A stretch of DNA of 64,000 nucleotides from Lithospermum erythrorhizon. Lineage: Eukaryota; Streptophyta; Magnoliopsida; Boraginales; Boraginaceae. Below, one piece after another: positions 50,501-62,033 of this stretch (position 1 is the first letter of the stretch; each line of letters starts with the position of its first letter). The translations under genes and the position numbers were made by a program. The notes under the pieces are model-generated. The model was not told where the DNA came from. It worked only from the letters and a program-made list of their open reading frames with translations, and did not search any database. The stretch lies in contig JADFUC010001898.1 of assembly GCA_019722365.1 (NCBI GenBank), positions 496,001-560,000 on the forward strand, read 5' to 3'.

Positions 50501-53182
50501 CCAGAAGAAACTGAGAAGGCAATGCACATTATGTGGCAAGTTTTTCACCCAAAACTTGGCCCAAATGTAAGTTTTTAACTATATTTTTGCTAACTTGTGA
50601 AATGTTTTCTGTTATACAATGTGCATCTTCAAGTTGAGAGTTCAGGCGGAGTTACTTACTGTTTTCTTTTGTTACTTAAAAATAAGTTCACTTCCTTACT
50701 TTCTATTTAGGTTAAGACCTGAGAATTAATTACTAATAATGTATCTTCTATTTTAGGTGGCTGCACCTAAGATTTCACCAGCTATTGCTGCATCTGCAAT
50801 CTCTGCCTGGTCATTTCTTCTAACCACCATGGACGGGCAGTCACTTAATCCCAAGAGCTGGCAAGAGTAAGTAAAATGGCCCTTTGGAGGGGCATGCACC
50901 CACTAATTTAATCTCCCTCTTTGAAATTTTTACTGTTTTTCTCAGTTGATTCATTTATTACATTTTAATTACTGGCTTTGGAGTTGTGGGGAGTGATTTT
51001 ATGTGCAATCCTTGGACAGGTCAATATCTTTTTTATCAACTATGCTTGATAGGGATGACAGGCCTCTCCGCATTGCAGTTGGCGAAGCTCTTGCCCTAAT
51101 TTTTGAGATTGGTAGCCTAGATAAGTTTGTAAGTGAACCTAAAGGATCTAGTGACAACGCCAGTGAAGATAATAATGCTCGGAGGGCAGTACATATTCAA
51201 GGATTGAGGAGTAAAGTGGTAAACCAAGCGAGGACCCTTTCAGTCGAGGCTGGGGGTAAAGGTTCCACTAAGAAAGATCTTAATGATCAGAGAAGCACAT
51301 TTCAGGATGTTCTAGAGTTCCTAGAGGTATTTCTCTCTCCCCCGCTGCCCCCAAAAAGATAAGAGAAAAGAAAAAGAATTCACTTCATGCAAAGAAAACA
51401 GAAAATGAAATTGGTGATAATTGTTTGTTTTGATTCTCAGGACGGAGAAGTTCCTCAAAATTCAATGAAAATTGGTAGTGGAGACTCGCTATACACAAGC
51501 ACCTGGTCTCAGTTAATACAGGTAACACTTCTTTGGTGTGGCTTATGGATTTAAGTACTAGTTCTTTGTCATTTTTACTTATGCTCTCTTCTGCAGTTAA
51601 ACTTCTTGAAACATTTTCTTGGAGGTGGATTTATGAAGCACATGCAGGTCAGTTATCTCTTCTACTTTCTTTTTTCCCTCGGTACCTTAAACCAACTTAT
51701 GAGACCCCTCACTAAAAATTCTCTCTCATAAGTTGTTTACTGTTTCCTCTTGCTTAATGAATACATTGAATTTAAGGGCTGAAGAAATTTTGTGAAATTG
51801 CTAATGTCACCAATAAGTAGGTAAAAGCAATAGATGCCCCTTTGCTTCATTTTTAATTTTTGTATTCTGAATATGAGATTAATTTTATAAACAGGAAAAC
51901 GAATTTCTTCATGATGTATTTGATTTTATACCAAAGAAGGCAACTGTCTCAGGTGCTGGGCGTCTTTCAAGCTGTGAAAAGGTAAAAAATTTCAAAGTTA
52001 TTTTTGTTAAGAGGTGCACATCTATTGCCCCGTGAGAAGTAGAAACATGATATATTGGCACACAATGTTATTGCCAGTGACATTTTTTATCCCATGCTGA
52101 TCATTAAACATGAACCCCTGCTTTTGGGTAGTATACGTTGTCATAATGAAGAGAGTCAGAGATCCGATAAAGGTGTTAGTAATTTCCTGAGTAGTATGAT
52201 CTTGTCCAAAATTTGTCTATATGTGTCTGTTATTACTTGTTGTTGATGCATTAATAGGATTTGAGCTTCTCTTATTTATGTATCTAGTTAGATTCTAGGC
52301 TTCTGAGAGTTTGCCTAATACCAGACTATTTAAGGTCCTGTGCTAGGTCATAAGCCATTGCTTGTGCTTCGAGACCGCCTGTAGGGATCCCATCAGTTCA
52401 ACAATTTATTTCCCTGGATATAGGACAGAACGTCTTAACATTATTTTTGTTCTCTTTCCGCTGCAGAGGTTATATAAATCACCAAATTCTGCCCTCAACA
52501 AGGCAAGGACACAATTTCTTAATAAACAGAGAACATTAGCACAGGTATATGTTCTGTTTCTTTCATCACCCCACTCCTGACATTTAATGTTATAGTGGAA
52601 GACTGGAATGGAGATGATTCTGCCTATATGTACATTTTGACTTACCAAAATAATCCGGGTGAACATGCTAGAAAATCCTGAATATACTTTGGCATGTATA
52701 AGACTACCGAAACATAACAAATTTGGAGAATGTGAGACTTTAGTAGCTACTCCAGACCAGAACCATCTTACTTGAAGAAATAATTCAATTATATGACCTA
52801 TAGTATAATAGGGAGAACCATCTTACTTGAAGAAATAATTCAATTATATGACGTATAGTATAATAGGGAATCGCTAGGTACATAACGCTACAAATGCTTT
52901 TCTGTTGAAGTTATGTTCATGTTCAAGAGATGGTCAAGATCTATAGTCTAGACTAAGACTGCATATGCATGTTACATTGCCACAATGCTCACTTTCTAGT
53001 GTTCGTCGTTGATGTATTCATGAGGCATGTGAACATCAGATCACTTCTATCATCAATTAGACATATGTATTCTATTTCCAGTCTCTATAGGCCATGTTTG
53101 CAATACTAAATTCTTGGTTCTGAACTTTCAGGATTTCAATGCTGGGCAGTATTCTGCTGGAGATGGCGATGAAGCCGTGTAA
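47590..53182 (+). CDS. Interferon-related developmental regulator (IFRD) family protein
   Basis: Plant homologue of IFRD1/Tis7-type proteins, HEAT/ARM-like co-regulators; in plants the molecular role is poorly defined. Thirteen exons in phase: 47590-47599, 48144-48315, 49027-49107, 50077-50159, 50248-50363, 50456-50566, 50757-50866, 51020-51326, 51441-51521, 51597-51647, 51895-51981, 52467-52544, 53132-53182, giving 445 aa. Exon 1 encodes only MGR plus one base (MGRRSSQKKNA after splicing). A serine-rich acidic N-terminus precedes the helical IFRD domain (REAALASLIEAFNSN, LLALTAGPGEKAQEILEES, CLAVITFVGGEEPEETEKAM). A charged low-complexity insert follows (SEPKGSSDNASEDNNARRA). The C-terminal IFRD_C part has GGGFMKHMQENEFLHDVFDF and a basic RLYKSPNSALNKARTQFLNK stretch. 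AATAAA at 53283 is a likely polyadenylation signal. No break seen. Confidence 0.92.
48600..48690. repeat. Possible SINE-like remnant in IFRD intron 2
   Basis: The phrase CCCGCTAAGTGGGGCCGGCT after an AAACCAAACCAAACCAAG stretch resembles the CC(C)ACTAAGTGGGGTCGGCTA motif that recurs in plant retroposons. No ends or target duplication defined. Confidence 0.3.
52759..52868. repeat. 55-bp tandem duplication in the last IFRD intron
   Basis: Two adjacent copies (52759-52813, 52814-52868) starting AGAACCATCTTACTTGAAGA, differing at one base (GACCTA versus GACGTA). Confidence 0.9.
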
Positions 53183-54025
53183 AAGGCCATGTGCAGATGT
53201 AACGTTTATGGATCAGATTTGCACAAACATTGTATTGTTTAAGGTTCAAAATCGACATGTATAATTTTTTAGATGTATGATTAATAAAGTATGTATGTTT
53301 AAATTTTTGAGACAGTTTGGAAATAAATTTATGTACGCATCACAACATATATTCGAGATTTTTAGTCTAAACAATTATCGAATGTAACGAACTAAATTAC
53401 ATTTTTTTTAGTTTTGATGGAGGTTTCATGTCAAAATATTAAAGCAGCTCATATAAACCAAGACTTGGATAATGCACTGCAAAATTACTTTATTAATCAA
53501 TAAAGAGGACATATTAACTTGGTTTCTGTTGGAAGTACAATTAGAAGGGAAAACTTTGTTTCTGTTGAAGTACATTTATGAAGGGAACAGAGGAGAAAGT
53601 CCTACATACATATTTATTAAAAAAGACTAGCAAACAAATTTACCTATATTGATAATCCTAAAAATCCTATCATCAAAAGAAGACCCTAAAAAGAAAAATG
53701 GCTCAACTCTTATAAGCATGTCAAGAACATGTTACAACCTGCCCAAAGAGCTCCCTTCAACTTCTCTATGATCAGATCGACATATTTCGTAAACGCCATA
53801 ATAAGCTGATAGGATGATGCTGCACATTCACTCACCATGACCAAATTGGCCATTGACATAAACAAGTTGTGACTCGTCGACATAAATAGCCATCAGCTTG
53901 CATCGGTGGTCACTGCACTGGTATTAGCACATACTCTATTACTTATTCTTCTATGCCGAGGGCGTCTTCTTATATGAATAAACCCGATCTTTCAACAAGA
54001 CTTGTTCTCGCAATCCATGACTTGC
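53183..54025. other. Spacer between convergent genes
   Basis: Contains the 3' UTRs of the IFRD gene (plus) and the RRM/SPOC gene (minus). No separate gene seen. Confidence 0.5.
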
Positions 54026-57000
54026 CTATTGCAGATTTGTTTCTTTCGGCAAGACTAGAGCAATTAGGCAAATAGATGGATTCGGAGAAATACCCAACAT
54101 GGCACACATGTCTTGCGAGTAAGGAAGAATAAAGAGAAGCCTTGCCCACATGGATCTGGCAGCTGGGACTTTGATGACACCAGCACATTCTCTTTGCTTC
54201 AAGTAAGATACAAAATCTTGAAACTACAAAAAGCATATGAAATAGCATATGAAATAAAGGGACATTAAATTTACAATCTTAGAGCCAATATCAAAGGTTA
54301 AAAGCTAAGAATCCAGGGAAACATCAACAGATAGATAGTTTTGGACAATACATGTTTACTCTCCCTTTTTAATTATATCAACCCGCTCAAATTTGATGTG
54401 TTTTGTACTTCTGTTACTGAACTGGTTAATAGCATGCAAAACATACAATGTTGTAGTTTTTCAAATGTATCTTTAACATGAAACTACTAGTTCACTATAA
54501 TTAATATAATATTATTTACTTTTAATGCCAAATCTAAGAGGGTCAATTAGGTCATTCAAATAAAAGCATAGGGAGTATTTCTTTGAAAAAGAGGTTTAAG
54601 AGACATGCAAACTATAGCATGCGCGAAACACAAAGGACGGTTATACTTACACCCTTGTGGTCATCTTGTGAGGAGGGATGCAGCCAACATACCTCCCTCT
54701 GCAAACACAAAATATGTAATTATGTGTTATTATTGAAAAAATACAAAATGAAAATAGAGAAAAAGCCTATTAACTTCTTCTTAAGAAATCAACTCAGAAA
54801 TACATACGCACATATCTCTTTACTGATCATAATTCATAATCATACCTTGATATATAATATAACTGACCAAGTGAGGCACACCATAAACTTACCTTGTGAG
54901 GAGGTGTATTTGAAAATGATGACTTTACGTGTCCCAAATCTGTGCGCTTTGTCATGTCTAACTTAGCTGGCCAACTGCTCAGTTATCACACGAACAAGTG
55001 TTAGAAAATAACCATTTCAAAAATGCTAATTAGGAAAAAATGAAGCACGGCCAGGGAGGGATAGATTATCATAAAATCCTTACTCAGTTGGCTCAGAGAT
55101 ATCATTTTGATACTTGCAAATGTCAGATTCTGCCTGCTGTGCATGAATTACACAATATTGAACCCCACTTTTACCCAAGGAGCCCTGCCACTGATAATGT
55201 GGAGCCTGTTTAAATATTTCAGAATTTTCAAGTTCCATCTGTGGGGGATTAGGTGGAGGGGAAGAAACTGGCGGAGGAGGAATTGCTGGTGGCAATGAAT
55301 GAGGAGGTGGTGGCGGGGGAGGTGGAGGAGTTGGAGGAAGCGGAGGTCTCAGTTCAGGTTGAGGAGGTAATGGTGGAAAGGATGCCAAGGGAGGTGGAAC
55401 AGGTTGAGAAAACATCTGATTAAATGGTGGCCTTGAGTTTCCTTGTACGTGTGCTAGTGGAGTCACAGGTGCAGGTCGAAAGGGAGGGGCATTCATATTA
55501 CTGTGAACATTATTAGGCATGGCATTGGGTAAAATAGGATTTGGCATAATATGAGGGTTCATATTACGTGGATCCCATGAACCACTTGGAGGGAAGTAAG
55601 AAGATTGCTGACATGGAGGTGCTTGAAGTGGTCGTACAGGAGGCCCTTGTGGTGGCATATGTAGACTAGGAGTGCTTCCTGGTCCACTTACCAGCTCACC
55701 TGAAACTGCGTGACAACCTGAATAACAGAGAGAGAAAATCAACACCTAATCTCATTAAAAACATTTAGAACTTTTGACTTGTATGCGTACGTAAGAAGAT
55801 GGCAGGAATATAACATCAACTATCAAAACAACCTTCTGGCTTCGCATTGGGACCGGCAGTACTCCAGTGTGGCATGAAAGGTTGTCCATTATGCAGCATG
55901 GGACGATGATTTCCTGGATTCATCCTGGGGGATGAGAGGTCAAATCTATTGCTTTCATGGTTCATATTCATAGAAGGATAATTGTTTCTGAAATCAACTT
56001 GCATCGGGGCAGAGATAGGTCTCATCCTTTCAGTATGCATACCATGTGATCTACCAGTATTCGCTGGAGGATGAGGACTACTAAGTTCCTTCCGTCGTTG
56101 TCTAAGATGAGCCATTGATGTACTAGCTTCTTCAGGAGTCTCAAATTCAATCAGCAAGGCAGCTTCATTGTTGAGGTCACTAACAAAACGAGGGCCTTTG
56201 GGAATCACTTTCCTCCCATTGGTTTGGGAGATTACCAACATAAACATGACAACAATAACCGACAGCATTACCATTTACTGATCTATTTCCTACACCCATA
56301 TCCAAAAACTTTATCCTTAAGCAGGTGCCCCAAGGAGAACGCCCTCGCATAACTTCTCTGGCTTTCACTGCATCTAGAATGTTTTTATACTCTACCGTTG
56401 CAAATCCTTTAAATGGAGTGTACAGTACCTGATCAATAGGGCCAAACTTTTCAAACTGTGTTCGTATAAGTACTTCAGATTGCATCAGGGCCCAAGGAAA
56501 TAGCAAAGTTGTTTAGAAGCAGGAACTATGTCCATGGCAGCTGGATCTCCATCTGAAAGCCAAGCTACATGATTTGGTGAACGATGTGGAGTGAACTGCG
56601 GCTTTGGAGATTCAAAAGGAGAATTCTTACCCCCAGTTGAGGATACATCAACACTTAGAACATGACTCTTTTCAATCTGTGCACAATGATTTCCACCTTG
56701 AAACAAATTAGTCCCCATGTCCAATGGAGTTCTTGAAGTAGGGGAAAACATTTGTTGCTTTGAGAACTCCCTTGGTTCAGAAGAAACAGTCCTCAGGTTT
56801 CCATGTTCCCCTGTGTCGATTTCTAACCTTGCCCCTTCAACATCAGCAGAACTCAACCCTAGATGATTGCTTTTTTGCAAATTCGAAGCTGTAAATGTGT
56901 CAATCCTATCATTAGGGAAGGGCCTATCATTATATTTTGAAGTGGAATCTCCGGGAGAAAGAGCCATAGTTGTTTCTTGCAGACGAGACATTCTATTAAC

Positions 57001-60000
57001 CAAATACTGATTTCTGTGTCTAGATGGAGTTGACTCATCCTCGTCACTACCTATTTCACCATTACCTGCCCTTGTATGTTCTGCCAAAGACTCAAAAAAT
57101 TCTCCCAGATCAGAGGCCAACTCTGAATTGACATGAGAAGGTGCTGATTTTTGGAATTTTTTATACCTTGAGTACATCCACTGTTGCAGTCTGGGATCCT
57201 TCTCAAGAATCTGCAACAACAACAACAACAAAAAAAACGATCGGTAAGAAAGAAATTGAAGCATCAACTGACTAAAAATCTTTACAATAAGATCTTAATG
57301 AAATGTCACAATTTATTGTACCAATCCAAGGGTCCCAATTATAGAATTGGTTATTTAAAACAAAAAAGTAAAATGATCTAAGAAGTAACATTAGTCCTTA
57401 AGATGTATGTAGCAAGACATCATGGCATATTGGCATATATATATACCACGTTTGGAAAACAAACAAAATTATTTTTGGGTTGAGTGCCAACCTAGTTCAT
57501 GCATACACTCACTGCTATAAACCTCTCACATCTATATTAAAAATTAAAGATGAAATTTACTAGTTATTCAACCATCGTCATCTAGAAGAGTCCAAATTGC
57601 TGTCTAATAGAAAAAGGAAAACAGGCAGAACAACTGCATATTTATTATTCTGAAGCTTAGAATTGAATGTCGTACGATGTGAATCAAGATTGAAAAATAA
57701 CATAACAGATCTACAGAAAAATTAGAACATGTACTCCATCCAGTTAATTTCCCCCGAAAAGGTAAGACTTCCTGTGAAATATTGAAGTGAAAAAAAATTG
57801 ACTACAAAAAAACTTCTTCAACCAAAAAACCAAGTGTTCGCAATTCATGTGGGATGAATGGAGTAAGTATATAACAGTAACATAAATGACATAACTAACA
57901 CCACTATACATGAACTAATGTCAGAGATAACAAGATCATTACCTGTTGCAGCAAGCAATTTCTCGAAACAGTAGCTGCATTACATAACATATGTTTGCCA
58001 CCTGGTGCAAAATCCTTTTTATCATCATAGTGCTCGTGGCTAATATTGGTATAACCTGTGGATTTTGCAACATCACCTCCATGATCCAAACTATCCGTAA
58101 CTATCTCATCAAGCCTACTTGTTAATTGGCTAATAAAATAATATCCATTCTTCAGAGACCCTTCTGTACTAGTAGACTCAAGAAGCTCAAAACAAGCCGC
58201 AATTGAGTATCTAGGACAATTAAATAATATATTGAGGAATGTCATAGCACGAAACTTGGATAATTTGCAAGATGCCGATTCATCCTCTTTTAGAAGGTTC
58301 TTCCTCACTTCTTTGTAGAATTCATTATTATCTTGGATCTTAATGCATTCCTTGTTAACAATCTGAAAAATGTTCTTACCTTCAAAAGATGATGTGAAGA
58401 AGGTAAAAACATTCAGAAAAACAGAAGAACAAATTCCCCTGATAACTGCTGATGTTTGTCTTGCAGCAGCAGCACAACAAATTTCAGCTAATCCAAATAT
58501 GCAAGCTTGAGCTGTCTCGTATGCTATACCATCAACATCTTCTCCTCTATTTAGCAATGCAAGGCTCCAATTATGCATATCAATGACAACCTTTGCAGCA
58601 GCTTCAAGTGCAGTCGGACAATATGGTGCATACCGTGAAATATGATCAACTACCACACGCTGTACACTTGTAGAGCCTACAAAATCAGAAATAAATTGGA
58701 ATAAGGTCAGATTAATCTATATCCGTGCAGACAGGGACCCATTCAAAAGAGACAGGATTTATCACCTCATACACTAGATCAAAGCCATTGCACAACTAAA
58801 TAGTTTTAAGGAAGCAATGTCAAAAACTATGCACACTTTTTTCACATTTGTGTTATTAATGTGATAGTACATGCAAAAGTCATAAGCCTTCAATCTTCTG
58901 TTAAAATGTCAATAGTTAAACTACTGATCAAGAGAAGGTTAAACGACATGTTTCAAAAAATCCTGTCAAGTTGTATAAACAAAAGCCTGAAAGTAATACA
59001 AGATCCAACAGCACAAAAAAACAAGAATTCTTGAAGTACAGATTTAGCAATATGGAACATCATCAATACTTAAGCCCTAGGTTTCCTTGATACTACAAAA
59101 CACCACTGGAATCAATTACCATAAAAACCTATATTACAACAATAATCATAATTCAAACCTAGTAATCAATCAAACGACCAACTTGAACAACAGATTAAAC
59201 TCAACACTTCACCAAGTATTAACCTATCATTAAAATTTTCCATCCTTTTAAACAACTAATCTAATACTTAAACAAACCAAATTGAAACAATCATAATTTG
59301 AACGTACTGATCCCACCATAATCATTCCGAATATTCAATCATGCTACCAACTTGAACAACATATTAAACTCAAAACGGCCCCGACTATGAATCCATCACT
59401 AAACAAATTCATCTTTTTTAAAAACTAATCTATTAAACAGTTCGATTTCAAGAATAAAAAACCAAAAACAATATACAAATTGGATTTCAAGAATCAAAAC
59501 CGAAAATAGTATACACCTAGTTCAAGAATAAAATAACCGAAAATAGTATACAACTTAAGAGTTCAAGAATAAAACAGTATAAAAATTGGATTCAATAATC
59601 AAACGGAAAACAGTACAACAATTGGATTTCAAGAATCAAAACAAAAAACACTTCAAAAATTAAATTTTAAGAATCAAAACCAAAACTGTATAAAACACGT
59701 CACAATTAAATGAATCAACAATTCAATAAAAAAAAAGGGCAAAAGGGTATACTATAATAAGTAACCTCGAGACGCAGAGATTAGAGAAAGGTTAGCTTGC
59801 TCAAAATCTTGCATAAAGCGTGGATCTTTTTGGCCACTGTAATACTTAATCCTCTTGTAACATTCATACACACCACGAATCAAAACAATAAATAATATAC
59901 AGATTGGAATTCAAGAATCAAAACCAAAAACAGTATACAAATTGGAATGCAAGAATCAAAATCAAAAACAGTATACAAATTGGAATTGAAGAATCAAAAC

Positions 60001-60589
60001 CAAAACCAGTATTCAAAATGGAATTCAAGAATCAAAACCAAAACCAGTATTCAAATTGGAATTCAACAATCAAAACCAAAAACAGTATACAAATTGGTAA
60101 ACACTTAAAAATTAAATTTCAAGAATCAAACCAAAACACTATAAAACATGTAATATAAAGAATTTAATACAAATGGGTATCTATAAAAAAGTAACCTCTT
60201 GAAGCAGAGATAAGAGAAAGGTAAGCTTGTTCAATTTCTTGCATAAAACGTGGATCTTTTTGTCCACTATAATATTTAATCCTCTTATAACATTCATAAA
60301 CTCCACGAATCTCCTCTTGGCTCCTCCTCCTCCTCATCACCTCATCATGTGAGACCTCAACCTGTGCCGGCGTTTGTGGCGGCGGCGCTGAGTCAATTGG
60401 TGGTGGCGGCGGGGGAGGGGGGGATTTTGATGAAGGTGGTTGTTGAGGTGGTGGTGGAGGGGAGGTTGAGGGTGGTGGTGGAGGGGAGGTTGAGGGTGGT
60501 GGTGGTGGTGGTGGTGGAGGGGCGGTTGAAGAAGGCGGCGGCGGTGGTGGAGGTTCATAGAGTTTTCGTTTTTTGAGGGGCTGCTCCAT
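54026..60589 (-). CDS. Large proline-rich RRM and SPOC-domain RNA-binding protein (Spen-like), reading frame interrupted
   Basis: Predicted nuclear RNA-binding regulator. Minus-strand exons: 60589-60196, 58676-57943, 57210-55833, 55717-55084, 54974-54893, 54698-54651, 54223-54026. Exon 1 encodes [14 protein letters not shown], a long polyproline tract and a helical start ([20 protein letters not shown]). Exon 2 is a helical repeat-like domain ([20 protein letters not shown]). Exon 3 has RRM1 ([39 protein letters not shown]) and the start of RRM2 ([12 protein letters not shown]). Exons 4-7 hold a second Pro-rich tract and the SPOC domain ([66 protein letters not shown]). Exon 3 changes frame near 56508, 56480 and 56216; the three shifts sum to zero, so the downstream frame is restored. 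From memory of the family, a third RRM-like segment expected between RRM2 and the second Pro-rich tract is absent. Either a decaying gene or sequence errors. Confidence 0.78.
57732..57865. mobile_element. Small Stowaway-like MITE in an RRM/SPOC intron
   Basis: The left end TACTCCATCCAGTTAATTTC and right end (inverted) TACTCCATTCATCCCACATG share the CTCCATxCA terminus with TA flanks. About 134 bp, just outside the 57943 splice donor. Confidence 0.55.
59440..60165. repeat. Minisatellite-like repeats in intron 1 of the RRM/SPOC gene
   Basis: The unit is about 38 bp, of the type GAATTCAAGAATCAAAACC + AAAAACAGTATACAAATTG. At least six copies lie in 59900-60150 and more diverged ones at 59440-59690, on both sides of the duplicated exon tail. 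Confidence 0.85.
59761..59881 (-). pseudogene. Duplicate of the exon 1 tail and donor site of the RRM/SPOC gene, inside its intron 1
   Basis: About 121 bp matching 60191-60311 at roughly 87 percent (15-16 differences by hand count), offset by 430 bp. It still encodes [20 protein letters not shown] and LSLISASRG with the GT donor, but I see no AG acceptor in the 100 bases upstream on the minus strand, so it should not be spliced in as an exon. Confidence 0.85.
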
Positions 60590-62033
60590 GGAGACCGAGT
60601 CACGAGGGCATGTACTCTACGTCTTTGTGTGGCTTGTTTTTTATTGCAACTTTGCTAAATTCAGGTATTATTACAACATAATATAGAGTTAATTGTTTAC
60701 TTGTTATTACCAAGTATTTATTTAATCGAAATCATCTCGATATCCGATAAAAAACTAGATCGATAATCATCTGGTAAGTTTATCGGTTCGGTCCATGATA
60801 TAATTTTTGGTCTAATATCTTAATGGAACCGTATCGATAACCCGATAAATTTACGATCACCCACTCTCGGGTCGGGATATTACACTTGTAATAAGCTTGA
60901 GCATGATTTTGACGGTACTATTCATACCTTCTGCATATCTTATTTTCGGATGCCCAACTCATAAGAACTCCAGTATTAAACGTGCTTAAATCGTAATTTT
61001 AATGCAGAATCATTTAAATTTCTCAAATGGAAGACGTTAGCTGTAAGACAACCATTGAAAGATCAAGCGCTATTATGTTCAAAGAATCTAATAACGATGA
61101 ATTCGTTTCGAGTCATGTTATAACTCCGAGTATCACTTTGTACTCGATACCCGGTCAAGTATACCCGAACCCGCTCGACCAAATAACATATAAAGTTTTA
61201 AAAATTACATAATATATACTTCCTCCGTTCTTTTTAGTTGTCGTCATAACCTAAATTCTTTGTTCCAAAATATTTGTCATTCTAAAGATGTAAAATTTAA
61301 TTCTATGATTTTCACGATTGAATTATTTTTAATTAAATTATCAAACCCACCAATGGTGATAGCTTCACTAATCACATTCTACATTTTCAATAAAGATATT
61401 TTTGATTACTTTTTCAGTAACCCGCCGTAACTGGCCCGAACTCGATTTGATAATAGCCCTAGTGAAAGTACTATAAGCAATTTACGATTTGGCTATTAAT
61501 AGTGTTGTAAATTTAATCCTGATAGTGAATACGATGTTGATATTTTGTTCCAAATGAACTTAACTAGTAGCTATTAAAATCTCATGGGTGTAAATTACAT
61601 GACAAATTTAGACCAAATTAATTAATAGTTCCGTCGAATTTAGGGAAGCAAACATAAGAACTTGATTAATTGAAGATAAATTACATAGCGTGTGTAAAGT
61701 GGGATTACATAGATCTATAGTTTGGGGTTTCTTAATAGTAATAAGATGATGTGATGAGTAAAGTAAGTATATCGTTCCAAATGTAATTCAAGAGCATTTT
61801 ATTTCTTGATCCAAAATGCACGAACGTTATTCCTTACATGATAGATTTGATTATGAAATAGTATACCAAATTAAAATAGATGGGTGGCTATAATCTACTA
61901 ATAAACAATACGTGCATGAATATGCTCATAGGATTTTATAGTCATAACTCATAAGCATGAGCCTGTTAATAAAATTATTCTACTCCAATAATGCTCATTA
62001 TAATATATAAGTCAATTATAGACAAATTTCTAA
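60590..62033. other. Spacer between the divergent RRM/SPOC 5' end and the bHLH 3' end
   Basis: Both flanking genes are on the minus strand, so this holds the RRM/SPOC promoter and the bHLH 3' UTR. A single MITE-type end (ACTTCCTCCGTTCTTTTTAG) begins at 61218; no matching right end found. No gene seen. Confidence 0.45.
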
